A DNA stretch of 64,000 nt from Methanobacterium sp. BRmetb2 (GCA_003491285.1 CP022705.1:62001-126000), one strand, 5' to 3'. Counted from the first letter of the stretch, positions 17,634 through 26,806 are shown. Notes: generated by a model not told the origin, from the letters alone. Program-made: numbers and translations.

Positions 17634-19916
17634 TCAAACAACATCCACCCATAGATGGAGGGATCTATAGGCCTTATCTTGATCTGGCAACTTATAGAGT
17701 AATAGTTCCAGTTTCTGATTTTTACCTAGGGTGCTGGCATTGAAGGTTAATGGCTGCTCCCATTTTTGACCATTGGTCAGGGTGATATTCTTACTGGTAA
17801 CCGTGGTTCCATTAAATTTAACCAGTAAATTATATGTAACATTGGAATATTCATGATTCACAATTCCAACCATAATTGTACCAGATTGTCCAATAGTTAG
17901 ATTGGTTGGATAGTCACTGGCTTTTCCACCAGCCCCCAATATATAAAATTCAGTGAATTTCTCTCCTTCTTTAGGTGTTACTATAATATATATTGTAGCT
18001 GAGATAGCTAGGATTATGGAAATTATTAGTATGATTGATAATATTTTATCCAGTTTTTTCTCTTGGTCGAATGAACTTTTAAGGTTGTGAAAGTGTACCC
18101 CTAGATTTAATTTGAATTTTTCCTGATCTGGAATTCTGCGTCTTCGCAAAAAGGCTACCACTATCAAAATAAAACTCAACAAAGATAGAACAATTAAAAT
18201 AGGATCCAAACGTATTTCAAAGGAGGTGTAATTCAGAATGAATGCAATCAAAAGAGTTAAAACTATACTAAAACCAAAACTGAGTGCGACACGTTCAATA
18301 CCATCTAAATCTTGTTTTCTGGGGAATAATGCTGCTATTAATGAATATCCTGGTATGAAAAGTATGAATATTAACTCTAATACTGTTTTAATAACTGTTC
18401 CATTTAATACAGGTACAGTTACAAAGATCGTGGTAAGAAATGTGAATAAAAGAATTATAATGAGGTCGTTGGCTAAGAATTTAAACCTTCCGGAATAAAG
18501 TTTTGGTTTGGATTCCTTTTTTCCTTTTGGCCAGGCCTCTGGTTGAACAGAGTCTGGTGTTACAGATTCTTTTTGAGCTAAATGTCTCAATTTAACTGTT
18601 TCATCAATTACTTCTTCTTTTCCCCTTTTTTGGCTAATTTCCGATTTTATAATTTTCATCCGGGATAATCTTCGTCTTCGAAGATAAGCAATTCCAATCA
18701 AAGTGGCCGTGACAATAATCAAAAGCCCGATGCAGAGCTGTGATGATATAGGACAAGGTGCAATAAAAACCAAAACCCCAATACCCAAGGTAATAAGTAA
18801 ACTCAACAAAATCCCAGCAAGTAACACCTGGACAATCTTTAATCTATTTTTAGACGAAACCATGGTTTTTGGGAATATTATAGTTAAAAGGGCGTATCCA
18901 GGTAAAAATAATATTAAGGGAATAACAAAGATACTTCTAAAAACTGTTTGGCTTAACGGACTTATGGTGATAAATATAACTGCTAATAACAAGAATAAAA
19001 CCAGTATATTAAGGTCCCTGTTGGATTTGGAAATTTTTATATCTTTTCCTGGAATTTTTCCTCTTTTAGAATCTTTTCTAACCTTTCTAACAAATATTTT
19101 TTCATGCTCTCTAGGCTTTTCAACTTCTCTTATAAATTTAGTATCCTCTTTTAATTTTTTTCTTCGCCTTAAACCAGCCAGAATTAAAAAAACAATTGTC
19201 AGCAGTGCCATGATTAAGAATGTGGTTTTAGAGGGTATGTTATAAATGAATTCTGAAAAAACTCCCATAATTAAAACCAAAACAATACTTAAACCTAGAC
19301 TTAAAATAAGTTTTTTAATAAAACTAAGGTCCCTCATATCCCAAAATAATAGGGCCGTTAATGAGTACCCAGGTAATATAAAGGTTAAAAGCAGGAAAGG
19401 AATTAATTCTATCAGTTCAAAAGGTGTGTATATTATTAACAGGGAAACTATGGTTAAAAATCCAGTTATGAATAGATCTTTAAATCCGTGTTTCAGTCTG
19501 TAGACATGTAGATGCTCTGTTTCTTTTGAACCTCCTTTTTTAATATATTCAATTTTTCTGTATCTCCGTATATATGTGGCAATAAGTAATATTATAGTTA
19601 AGAATCCAGGAAATATAATAAAGTAGTTTGTAAATATTTTGAAGGGATCATACGTAATAAAAAAGCCATAAAATGGTATTATAGCTACGCTTATTACTAA
19701 ACTTAAAATCAGACGTATCACTAGATTCAAATCTTTTCTTTGTGGGAATAAAACACTTATTATTCCATAACCCGTGAAGAAGAATATGATCGGAATACTT
19801 AAAGCTACTTTTAACCATTCATTCTGATTTAAAAGATCAATATTCAATATTATCATGCTTAAAGCTGTGAAAGCTATGATCAATATTAAATCAATGTATT
19901 GATTTTTGATTTTCAT
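17634..19916 (-). CDS. Large membrane protein with four repeated modules and DUF1616 C-terminus
   Basis: A 760-residue protein of unknown function. It is built of four similar membrane modules, each with an F-x-PGY/TGY-x-L-x-x-x-LFP-type motif (residues about 46-65, 179-198, 336-355 and 519-538), more helices, and a basic cluster that ends the membrane part (RRYRK near 117, RRRKK near 250, RRRR near 412 and 590). Charged cytoplasmic linkers separate the modules. The last helix (about 625-647) leads to an external domain of about 110 residues like DUF1616, a domain known from archaeal surface-glycan loci. GAAGGAAGAT precedes the ATG. Position suggests a role in envelope glycan assembly. Confidence 0.75.
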   Translation of the reverse strand: MKIKNQYIDLILIIAFTALSMIILNIDLLNQNEWLKVALSIPIIFFFTGYGIISVLFPQRKDLNLVIRLILSLVISVAIIPFYGFFITYDPFKIFTNYFIIFPGFLTIILLIATYIRRYRKIEYIKKGGSKETEHLHVYRLKHGFKDLFITGFLTIVSLLIIYTPFELIELIPFLLLTFILPGYSLTALLFWDMRDLSFIKKLILSLGLSIVLVLIMGVFSEFIYNIPSKTTFLIMALLTIVFLILAGLRRRKKLKEDTKFIREVEKPREHEKIFVRKVRKDSKRGKIPGKDIKISKSNRDLNILVLFLLLAVIFITISPLSQTVFRSIFVIPLILFLPGYALLTIIFPKTMVSSKNRLKIVQVLLAGILLSLLITLGIGVLVFIAPCPISSQLCIGLLIIVTATLIGIAYLRRRRLSRMKIIKSEISQKRGKEEVIDETVKLRHLAQKESVTPDSVQPEAWPKGKKESKPKLYSGRFKFLANDLIIILLFTFLTTIFVTVPVLNGTVIKTVLELIFILFIPGYSLIAALFPRKQDLDGIERVALSFGFSIVLTLLIAFILNYTSFEIRLDPILIVLSLLSFILIVVAFLRRRRIPDQEKFKLNLGVHFHNLKSSFDQEKKLDKILSIILIISIILAISATIYIIVTPKEGEKFTEFYILGAGGKASDYPTNLTIGQSGTIMVGIVNHEYSNVTYNLLVKFNGTTVTSKNITLTNGQKWEQPLTFNASTLGKNQKLELLLYKLPDQDKAYRSLHLWVDVV

Positions 19917-20158
19917 TTAATCTTCCTTCAACTTATCCTAATGTTAATTTTATAATACTGATATTCGTTTTTATATCTAAAAAGATGGTATGCATTTGGA
20001 TTTTATGTTTAAATTTGAAATTTATTTAGTATTTATATATAAATTCTATTATTAATCTATAATCTTATCCTAGTTATGTAGCTAAATAATATGAGGTAAT
20101 AAAATCTATCTGATTTAATTTGAAATAAAATTTTCCATTAAATCTATTATTTTTCGTC

Positions 20159-20213
20159 TTTACTTGCTATTATAATATATAATGAAAATTTTATGAGTTT
20201 AAGGGCAAGTAAA
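20159..20213. repeat. Inverted repeat upstream of the eha promoter
   Basis: Perfect 9-base inverted repeat: TTTACTTGC at 20159-20167 and GCAAGTAAA at 20205-20213, with a 37-base AT-rich spacer. The right half ends four bases before the TATA box of the eha operon, in the place of the BRE, so a bound regulator could block or aid TFB. The rest of the 332-base gap (19917-20248) between the divergent membrane-protein gene and ehaA is AT-rich and holds TATA-like stretches but no gene. Confidence 0.4.
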
Positions 20214-20214
20214 A

Positions 20215-20227
20215 ACATTTATATATT
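20215..20227 (+). promoter_or_regulatory. Promoter of the eha operon
   Basis: TATA box TTTATATAT at 20218-20226 behind an A-rich BRE. The expected transcription start is near 20247, almost at the ATG at 20249, so the first gene may be read from a leaderless or nearly leaderless message. Confidence 0.55.
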
Positions 20228-20248
20228 GTGGAGTATTATCCTTTTATC

Positions 20249-20560
20249 ATGATTATTCATGCTAATGAAATGTATATTATACTTAATTATGTGCTTGCGA
20301 TAATCTTTGCAATAGTGGTAGGATTAATAGTTAAACTTCCGCTGTTACCAGAAAAGCCTATGAGGGATTCATGGACTCTAAGCGCCATATTTCCTACTGC
20401 AATAATTGCTTTAGGTTTTTCAGCCATAATATTTAAACTGGTTATTTTTGATCTTTACAGTGGTATGGTAGTGGCTGTGATAATTGGAATTTTTTCTGCA
20501 CTATTTACCAAATTTTTATTCGGCAGAATATTTCCCAAACCTGATGGAGGAATTTCATGA
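20249..20560 (+). CDS. ehaA: Energy-converting hydrogenase A subunit A
   Basis: Small integral membrane subunit (about 103 residues, three helices) of the Eha complex. Identified mainly by place: it opens an 18-gene run whose two polyferredoxins, hydrogenase subunits and small membrane proteins match ehaA-ehaR in order and size. Start is uncertain: GTG at 20228, ATG at 20249 or ATG at 20270 are in frame; 20249 fits the promoter distance best. Its end overlaps ehaB by four bases (ATGA). Function within the membrane arm is not known. Confidence 0.8.
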   Translation: MIIHANEMYIILNYVLAIIFAIVVGLIVKLPLLPEKPMRDSWTLSAIFPTAIIALGFSAIIFKLVIFDLYSGMVVAVIIGIFSALFTKFLFGRIFPKPDGGIS

Positions 20561-21060
20561 ACGAATTAATTGGAATTGCACTGGCCGCAGTCATATCATG
20601 GATAAATTTCGTTATCATTGATACCTGGCTAGGCCTGCCTGAATCTCCAGGAGTTAAAGGGGCTGAAGTTATTGGAAGGTCTGTTAAAAAGCGAGGCGGA
20701 GATCTTTCTGGAGGTTTTTTCCAGGGAAACATCGTATGTTCTCCTGATGCCTCGGCGGGAACACTTCTTGGTGCTGTAGGATGTTATGCTATAGGTATCC
20801 CTGAAGGAGGGTTTATTGCCGCATTATTAGTATACTTTGGTAACCGGCTTTGTGCTGATCCTGGGTATGCAGGAACAACTGGAGCCATTTCTATAACCAT
20901 AATAATTGCATTAACATCATTCATTGGATTGAATCCTGAGTATTATGTGGTTGGAATGGTAATTGCAATTCTCACCATTCAGGGAATTTCACATACCAAA
21001 GCATCAATTCTGCTTGGAAAAATTGCAAAGAAAATGGGAAGGTACACTAAGATCAGTTAA
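20557..21060 (+). CDS. ehaB: Energy-converting hydrogenase A subunit B
   Basis: Membrane protein of 167 residues with helices at about 1-20, 70-90, 105-130 and 135-150. A polar, glycine-rich cytoplasmic loop lies between the first two (SPGVKGAEVIGRSVKKRGG). It overlaps the ehaA stop by four bases. It is one of the Eha membrane subunits that has no counterpart in other group 4 hydrogenases. Assigned by operon order and size. Confidence 0.8.
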   Translation: MNELIGIALAAVISWINFVIIDTWLGLPESPGVKGAEVIGRSVKKRGGDLSGGFFQGNIVCSPDASAGTLLGAVGCYAIGIPEGGFIAALLVYFGNRLCADPGYAGTTGAISITIIIALTSFIGLNPEYYVVGMVIAILTIQGISHTKASILLGKIAKKMGRYTKIS

Positions 21061-21109
21061 AAATAATGTCACTAATAATGGTGAACATGTAAAAGATAGG
21101 TAGATTATA

Positions 21110-21358
21110 ATGTTGATTGAGATCGTTGGTATCATAGTTTTATTTGTGGCTATTAGAACCCTAATTGCCCAAAACAGGGCGGAAAGAATGCTTTATCTTA
21201 ATGCCCTGAGCTTTGGGATTTCTGCCCTAATAGCACTTTATATTCAAACACCATTTGGGGCTGTTATTGCCATAACCTATTTTGTAGCATCTACCATAGG
21301 TTCAAATGCTATCGCCTACACTATAGGAAGAGTAAAAAATGAGATTACAATCGAATAA
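21110..21358 (+). CDS. ehaC: Energy-converting hydrogenase A subunit C
   Basis: Small membrane protein (82 residues) with three predicted helices; a conserved-looking basic loop (RTLIAQNRAERMLYLNAL) joins the first two. Assigned by its position third in the operon. Its topology resembles the small MrpF/MrpG-type or NuoK-type subunits of antiporter-like complexes, which is a topological comparison only. Confidence 0.78.
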   Translation: MLIEIVGIIVLFVAIRTLIAQNRAERMLYLNALSFGISALIALYIQTPFGAVIAITYFVASTIGSNAIAYTIGRVKNEITIE

Positions 21359-21500
21359 ATGATTATAATACAATAAAAATTAAATAAATAATTATTAAGA
21401 TGATAATGATTGTTAAGGATTTAATAATTATTCCTCAACCATAAAAACAGTTTATTAGTAACTTTATAATAAAATAAATGTGAAAGTTCGGTGAATTATA

Positions 21501-21788
21501 ATGTATCCCCTACTAGAGTTGGTAAATTTAACCACAATATCTGCAGTCGTAATGCTGATAGGAGCAATTGGTATTATATTGCTTCCCAAACCCATTGATA
21601 AAGTTATTATGTTTGCATTACTTCAAGGAGGATTTATTGGTATAATTGCTGCAGCTAAATATTTAGATGTTGCAATGGCTGCAGCCATATTTGACCCCAT
21701 ATCAACAGTTATTCTCTTAATAGCTATAATCAAAATTAATGAAGTAAGAGAGAAAAAAAAATCCCAGGAGGAAGGGAATCTTGCTTGA
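21501..21788 (+). CDS. ehaD: Energy-converting hydrogenase A subunit D
   Basis: Membrane subunit of 95 residues with three helices and a charged C-terminal tail (REKKKSQEEG). It follows a 142-base AT-rich spacer. The end overlaps ehaE by eight bases, and its own 3' end carries the AGGAGG that serves as ribosome binding site for ehaE. Assigned by operon order and size. Confidence 0.78.
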   Translation: MYPLLELVNLTTISAVVMLIGAIGIILLPKPIDKVIMFALLQGGFIGIIAAAKYLDVAMAAAIFDPISTVILLIAIIKINEVREKKKSQEEGNLA

Positions 21789-22041
21789 AATTCAAATATG
21801 GTTTTATACTGGCTGTGCACTAGTCATACTAGGTAGTTTAGCTACAGTATTTGGACCTGGCGTTAAAGATCCTCTGGCTCGGATCTTAAATACTGAAATT
21901 GCAGCGGTTGGTGTTTCTCTAATATTTTTAACATATAACCATACTATAGCACTTTTAACATTCATTGCAGCCACGCTAATAATAACCTTAATTCTGCTTC
22001 GAGCCGTGGTAAGATTAGAAGAAATGGGGGCAAAGCTTTGA
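21781..22041 (+). CDS. ehaE: Energy-converting hydrogenase A subunit E
   Basis: Membrane subunit of 86 residues with three helices. Starts with TTG at 21781, nine bases after AGGAGG inside ehaD; no other start fits. The stop overlaps ehaF by four bases (TTGA). Non-ATG starts and overlaps show tight translational coupling of ehaD-ehaE-ehaF. Assigned by operon order. Confidence 0.78.
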   Translation: MLEIQIWFYTGCALVILGSLATVFGPGVKDPLARILNTEIAAVGVSLIFLTYNHTIALLTFIAATLIITLILLRAVVRLEEMGAKL

Positions 22042-22517
22042 AAAGTATAGGAAGACTTTGGAATGCTCTTGCAAATCCTAAACGGATCCCGAGGCTTTTC
22101 GCAATAGTCATGGGTATAGTACTTCTGACTGGACTTTTGGTGCCTCTTACTTTAAATGACCACCAACTATATCCTAGGCCCGAACCTCAGCAGCAGATAA
22201 ATGATAAGGATCCTCTGGCCCCTTATGATCGTGGAGGAGTACCTCTTAAGGAAAGAGGTATTGTAAAGGCCCAGTACCCCGAAAATTCAGTTAATTTAGG
22301 CAAAATTACGGGTTACTTATCACCTATTGCCATAGAGGTTAAAAATAATACAATTTATTATGGTACATCTATCTATTCATCTCCTGGTGGCCTTATAGAT
22401 GAAATTTTATATTATACCCGAGGTTTTGATACCATAATTGAATCGACCATTTTGATGATGGCCTTTGTAATAGCATCATGGGTGGCCATTCACTTCACCA
22501 TGCGGAGGGATGAATAA
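22038..22517 (+). CDS. ehaF: Energy-converting hydrogenase A subunit F
   Basis: Protein of 159 residues with one helix near 17-40, a soluble extracytoplasmic middle of about 85 residues rich in proline and charged residues, and one or two helices near 120-152. TTG start overlapping ehaE. The stop TAA is followed immediately by the ehaG ATG. The exposed loop sets it apart from the other small membrane subunits. Assigned by operon order. Confidence 0.78.
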   Translation: MKSIGRLWNALANPKRIPRLFAIVMGIVLLTGLLVPLTLNDHQLYPRPEPQQQINDKDPLAPYDRGGVPLKERGIVKAQYPENSVNLGKITGYLSPIAIEVKNNTIYYGTSIYSSPGGLIDEILYYTRGFDTIIESTILMMAFVIASWVAIHFTMRRDE

Positions 22518-23186
22518 ATGCTGGTGCCAGATTTAGTTTCTCCAGTTGTAGTTTCACTTTATACTCCAGCAATCGTCGTAGGTATCCTGGTGGGTTTTAT
22601 TGGACTTCTTGGAATTTCATTCCAGAAAAATGATTTAAGTGCATTAATACTCACCGATATTGTGGGTATTGCCATGTTAATTGTAGTGGCTGCTGTGGCC
22701 ACAGACCTTGCCGAAGCCCTTATACTTCCTGGTTTAGTCGTAGAACTGGCAGAAATTTTAGCCATATCTGAGATCTTGATGAGCCGGGAGATGAGAAAAA
22801 GCGGTAAAAAAGTGGAACTTTTCCCTGTTCCTCTGGCCATGGATATGGAGATTTTAAACACTGCCCCTAATTTTATAGCACTAGCTTTAGTTGCATATGG
22901 TGTATTTCTCACTGGTTTTACTGGAGGGGCTGTAGCAGGAGTTGGAATACTCTTCTATGTTTTATCTAAGAAATACAGAGGAATACCTTCTGGTCTATGG
23001 GAGGGTATGAGTGGAGCCTCTGGTATTGCCTGGTGTTTATGGATTGCAGGATTTTTAATATTCTTTATAGCCCCTGATATATGGCTTCTAGGTTTATTCC
23101 TATCATCATGTGGATTACTTATTAAAGTAGCTTCAAAATCTGGACTAATAGGAGTAATGGGTAGAGAAGAATTTAAAAAAGAATAG
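22518..23186 (+). CDS. ehaG: Energy-converting hydrogenase A subunit G
   Basis: Membrane protein of 222 residues with about seven helices. The region DLAEALILPGLVVELAEIL carries several acidic residues inside the membrane, the kind used in proton or sodium pathways. It begins one base after the ehaF stop. Assigned by order and size; it has no counterpart in E. coli hydrogenase 3. Confidence 0.82.
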   Translation: MLVPDLVSPVVVSLYTPAIVVGILVGFIGLLGISFQKNDLSALILTDIVGIAMLIVVAAVATDLAEALILPGLVVELAEILAISEILMSREMRKSGKKVELFPVPLAMDMEILNTAPNFIALALVAYGVFLTGFTGGAVAGVGILFYVLSKKYRGIPSGLWEGMSGASGIAWCLWIAGFLIFFIAPDIWLLGLFLSSCGLLIKVASKSGLIGVMGREEFKKE

Positions 23187-23257
23187 ACGATTTAACAAAA
23201 ATATAATGATTAACATTAACTAAAATTTATGTAAAAATTGTTACAGGTGCAAAAAAA

Positions 23258-23938
23258 ATGGATATTGCTACAATAAGTGGACAATTATTTGGTACCATAC
23301 CTCTGGGAGATATTGTGCCTTATATTACTCCTTTCAACCTTTTTATGTTCGCTGGTGCACTGGTCTTCACCGTGCTTATTGCTATAAGCAGGACTGAGAC
23401 ACAAATTGAAGCAGGTTTTGGTTCGCTTAAAGACCGTGAAGTTAAAGTTGATATTAAAGAATTCAAAATAAGGAGATTTTTGGCCATAGTATGTGGACTG
23501 GCCACTGCTGGAGCTATGATAACCGGTGATCTGTTTAACTTCACCCTATTTGTGGCTTTAATTGGAATCGTAAATATAGGTATTGTATCTGCAGTAAAAC
23601 AGATTGATGTTCTGGATGCTGCATTTCAATATGGACTGATAGCTATGATGGCTTCCCTGCCATTATTTGGAGGAGCAGCAATAGTTTTAGCATCAACAGG
23701 TACTTTAAGCTTATTCCAGTTATCACAAATGGCAGTTACTCCTGCAATGGTAACTTTTGCCTCCATACTTCTATTATTGGGTGTGGCTGGTGAAACTGGT
23801 GTGGCACCATTCTATGCTACCAAGGCCGAGATGTTTAGAACCCCTGGATCTCCATTCATATTAATAATTCATTTAAGTTCACTTTTAGTAATTGTCAGGA
23901 CCATTGAAATATTGCTTATAATAAATAAGCCATTTTAA
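23258..23938 (+). CDS. ehaH: Energy-converting hydrogenase A subunit H (antiporter-like)
   Basis: Conserved membrane subunit of 226 residues, one of the two Eha membrane proteins with relatives in other group 4 hydrogenases and complex I. The core GDLFNFTLFVALIGIVNIG and the later GVAGETGVAPFYATKAEM resemble the helix bearing the lysine or glutamate of NuoL/M/N-like subunits, but it is less than half their length. It probably takes part in ion movement that drives ferredoxin reduction. Confidence 0.82.
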   Translation: MDIATISGQLFGTIPLGDIVPYITPFNLFMFAGALVFTVLIAISRTETQIEAGFGSLKDREVKVDIKEFKIRRFLAIVCGLATAGAMITGDLFNFTLFVALIGIVNIGIVSAVKQIDVLDAAFQYGLIAMMASLPLFGGAAIVLASTGTLSLFQLSQMAVTPAMVTFASILLLLGVAGETGVAPFYATKAEMFRTPGSPFILIIHLSSLLVIVRTIEILLIINKPF

Positions 23939-24079
23939 CTAATAAAATTAACAATAATTACAAGAAATGTTAAAGATAAGAAAAATAGTATTTATAAATT
24001 GAATTAATGAAAAATTAAAGTTATAAAGTAATTATTAATGATTAGAAGTTTATAGAAATAATTAATGAAAGGTGAATAC

Positions 24080-24295
24080 ATGAAAACACTGTATATTGCA
24101 AGTTATTTGATGTTTATTATATCTCTGGTAAGCATAGCATATGCTTTAATATTTAACCCTCCCAGCTGGATAGTTTATGGAATATCCATAGTTTTCATAC
24201 CAGTGGCCATTTTATCTTTTGGATTGATAAGTATGGCTAAGATCAAAGAAGAAGAGGAAGATGAAAGAAGAGATGAACCCTTCATTGGTTATTAA
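24080..24295 (+). CDS. ehaI: Energy-converting hydrogenase A subunit I
   Basis: Small membrane subunit of 71 residues: two helices and an acidic tail (KEEEEDERRDEPF). ATG at 24065 is in frame, but GGTGA lies between it and the ATG at 24080, so the latter is used. Assigned by operon order. Confidence 0.75.
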   Translation: MKTLYIASYLMFIISLVSIAYALIFNPPSWIVYGISIVFIPVAILSFGLISMAKIKEEEEDERRDEPFIGY

Positions 24296-24358
24296 TACTA
24301 AAAAAATAAATTCATTGCTAATTAACTATTCAATATAATCCATAAAATTGGTGATCAA

Positions 24359-25219
24359 ATGAACCTAATGGCAAATATCCTGTTAAACGTTATCATTGCA
24401 TTTCTGGTGGGAAGTATACTATTTGGATACCAGAGAAAAATAATGGCAAGAATTCAGACCAGACCAGGCCCACCCATAATTCAGCATTTACTTCACACAC
24501 TCAAATTTTATATTAAAGAGTCTACATTCCCAAAAACAGCTGCAATGCCTTTCTATGTTGCTATTGCCAGTATGTTATGTGCTATATGGGTCAGCGCTGT
24601 TATTGTAGGCCCGGTTCTTGAAGGATCACTGCTCTTAATATTTGCCATATATGCTCTGCACAAAATTGTGGAACACAATGCTGGTTCATCATCAGGATCT
24701 CCTTATGGTAAGTTAAGCTGTGTTAGAGCAGTTTTCTCTGCAGCTGCCGAGGTACCGTTATTTGCAGTTCTAATTATAATTTACCTTAAAACTGGAACAA
24801 TGGTTATAGGTGACATTGTTAACTACCAAACCCTTAACGGCCCCTTAATATATGCTATTCCACTGGCTGCGGCCATGTTCTTTGTGCTGATTCTATCAAA
24901 GGCACCTTACTCCCCTTTTGCTATCACCAAAGGAAAAGACATTATATCTGGATACGAAACAGAGCACTTTGGAGTATTAAGAGGGTACCTTATGATATCA
25001 GAATCTATTGCATGGTACATGCTCCTCTGGGTATTTTTAACAGTATTTATTGGTGGTTTAGGTCCAATAGGTTATTTAATAGGTATGGTTGCGATAAGTA
25101 CAGTTGTGGCCTTTATTAATGCTACCACCCCAATTTTAAACCCTAATCATTCCATAATGATGCAGGTTACCTTTGCCTTTATTGGAATAGTTGGTTCAAT
25201 AATTTTAATGTTAATATAA
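24359..25219 (+). CDS. ehaJ: Energy-converting hydrogenase A subunit J (HycD/NuoH-like)
   Basis: Integral membrane protein of 286 residues with about eight helices, homologous to the HycD/EchB/NuoH family that docks the hydrogenase module to the membrane. The first cytoplasmic loop has RKIMARIQTRPGPPIIQ, the R-x-Q-x-R-x-GP loop of the family; later loops hold SPYGKLSCVRAVFSAAAEVP and GYETEHFG, where NuoH has conserved glutamates for ion transfer. A GGTGAT site precedes the ATG. This is the membrane anchor of the EhaN/EhaO pair. Confidence 0.9.
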   Translation: MNLMANILLNVIIAFLVGSILFGYQRKIMARIQTRPGPPIIQHLLHTLKFYIKESTFPKTAAMPFYVAIASMLCAIWVSAVIVGPVLEGSLLLIFAIYALHKIVEHNAGSSSGSPYGKLSCVRAVFSAAAEVPLFAVLIIIYLKTGTMVIGDIVNYQTLNGPLIYAIPLAAAMFFVLILSKAPYSPFAITKGKDIISGYETEHFGVLRGYLMISESIAWYMLLWVFLTVFIGGLGPIGYLIGMVAISTVVAFINATTPILNPNHSIMMQVTFAFIGIVGSIILMLI

Positions 25220-25273
25220 TAAAATGAGTAGAATGAAAATATCAAAAAGGAATATTAAACTGGAGAATTAGAA

Positions 25274-25531
25274 ATGGAAGAAGAAAAAGACACAATATTT
25301 ATGATGGCCCTGGTAGCTGCAGGTGTAATACTTGTAAGTGGACTTGCAGGATTGCTGCAGTGGTTTATAGTAATTCCAGTGACCATAGCCGGTTTTTTAT
25401 TAACCCTCTTAATTGGAACCCTATATCGAGAAGGTTCAATTAAACTCTCAGAAAACCTGGAAAAATGGGCCATGATAATTATACTGGCGATGATCATATT
25501 TTCATTCATAATACTTTACAAACCAGCATAA
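25274..25531 (+). CDS. ehaK: Energy-converting hydrogenase A subunit K
   Basis: Membrane subunit of 85 residues with three helices and a short acidic N-terminus (MEEEKD). GGAG lies ten bases before the ATG. It sits between ehaJ and ehaL, as expected for the operon, and has no recognisable motif. Confidence 0.77.
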   Translation: MEEEKDTIFMMALVAAGVILVSGLAGLLQWFIVIPVTIAGFLLTLLIGTLYREGSIKLSENLEKWAMIIILAMIIFSFIILYKPA

Positions 25532-25633
25532 ATATATTTTAATATTTAAATAAACGGTGAATAAGCCCTGTTAATTGTTATAAAGGTGATTGAATGTTAT
25601 TAAAAATAAAAAATATATTTAATCGGTGATTTA

Positions 25634-25957
25634 ATGGATCAAACGATTTATTTAGTTTACATACTATCATTTGTATTAGGTTCCATAGTGGGCCTGCTAT
25701 TCAGCTATAAAAAGTACAAGTTACCATTTGTAAGTGAGAAATTTGATGTAATTGCCGTAATTTTATCGATAATTGGTTGGTTTTTATTTTTAAACAGCCC
25801 ACTTGTAACATTAATTCCGTCATACATCTCCATAACTATAGGTTTATTCTTAGTGGCTCTGGTACTGGGTATGAGACCAGGATATGGAAGATATGAAACC
25901 CTTACTGGATTTATCATATCTGTATTAATATGGATAATGAGGACGGTGCTCCTATGA
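25634..25957 (+). CDS. ehaL: Energy-converting hydrogenase A subunit L
   Basis: Membrane subunit of 107 residues with three or four helices; the first is followed by the basic loop SYKKYKLPF. A GGTGAT site lies just before the ATG. Its stop overlaps the ehaM start by four bases (ATGA). Assigned by operon order and size. Confidence 0.8.
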   Translation: MDQTIYLVYILSFVLGSIVGLLFSYKKYKLPFVSEKFDVIAVILSIIGWFLFLNSPLVTLIPSYISITIGLFLVALVLGMRPGYGRYETLTGFIISVLIWIMRTVLL

Positions 25958-26352
25958 AATCTGATAAAATTGATAAAGATGAATTATTACTCAGAGTAAT
26001 GAAAGAGAGGATTATAAGAAGTTATAAATGGCATGATGATGTAGTTATTCCCTTTGCTAAGGAATTCGAAATCGAACCAGAGCAATTAGAGGAAATACTC
26101 ATGAAAAGGATGGATATGTCCAGCTTAGAGGCACTACATGCTAGATTTGAACAATCTCAATCCATCTGCCTTAAAGAAAAAATTCATGCCGATTTAAGAT
26201 TATGCTGGCTTTCCGATATTATGGGAGTAATATCAACTGAGGAATCAGACCAGATAAAAAATGATATTGCCAAAGAAATTTTAAATGGTAAATCTTACCA
26301 AAAAGCCATAGAAGATGGTAGAAAAGAATTATTAGAATACTTGATGAGGTAA
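25954..26352 (+). CDS. ehaM: Energy-converting hydrogenase A subunit M (DUF1959)
   Basis: Soluble, mostly helical and highly charged protein of 132 residues, of the DUF1959 kind found in eha operons. It has CLKEKIHADLRLCWLSDIMG in the middle with two cysteines. ATG at 25930 would add eight residues, but GGTG at 25944-25948 sits five bases before the ATG at 25954, which also overlaps the ehaL stop. Its role is unknown; it probably binds the hydrophilic arm next to EhaN. Confidence 0.85.
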   Translation: MKSDKIDKDELLLRVMKERIIRSYKWHDDVVIPFAKEFEIEPEQLEEILMKRMDMSSLEALHARFEQSQSICLKEKIHADLRLCWLSDIMGVISTEESDQIKNDIAKEILNGKSYQKAIEDGRKELLEYLMR

Positions 26353-26356
26353 AGAA

Positions 26357-26806
26357 ATGTTAGATTCACTTAAAGATGTTGTAAGGAAAAGTTCAATTCA
26401 TGTTTGCCTTATAAACACTGGAGGATGTAACGGCTGCGATATAGAAGTGGTCGCCCTCCTATCGCCTCGTTATGATCTGGAACAGTATGGAATTTACGTT
26501 CATAACAACCCCCGTGAAGCAGATGTAATCTTAATTACCGGGGCGGTAACCGAACAATGGAAAGACAAATTGATAAGAATTTATAATAAAGCTCCTCAAC
26601 CTAAAATAGTTGTGGCACTGGGAAACTGTCCTTTGACTGGAGATGTATTTAACCAGGAAGGTTCCAGTGTTTATGCCCCTGTATCCGACTTTATACCAGT
26701 GGATGCAGAGGTTTCAGGGTGCCCGCCTAGACCTTCAGAGATCTTGGCTGCTATTTTAGCTGTAGGACCCGACGCAATAGCAGCAAAAGGGAGGCAGAAA
26801 GAATGA
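26357..26806 (+). CDS. ehaN: Eha [NiFe]-hydrogenase small subunit
   Basis: Electron-transfer subunit of 149 residues, like NuoB and HycG. It binds one [4Fe-4S] cluster near the active site. The expected cysteines are visible: GGCNGCDIE (C-x-x-C), VALGNCPLTG, and VSGCPPRP. It has neither the N-terminal export signal nor the extra clusters of periplasmic hydrogenases, as in all group 4 enzymes. It overlaps ehaO by four bases, coupling production of the two partners. Confidence 0.93.
   Translation: MLDSLKDVVRKSSIHVCLINTGGCNGCDIEVVALLSPRYDLEQYGIYVHNNPREADVILITGAVTEQWKDKLIRIYNKAPQPKIVVALGNCPLTGDVFNQEGSSVYAPVSDFIPVDAEVSGCPPRPSEILAAILAVGPDAIAAKGRQKE

Noticed and set aside
18703..19245. 180-codon open frame on the plus strand
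   Set aside because: Fully antisense to the four-module membrane protein, with no ribosome binding site or family likeness.
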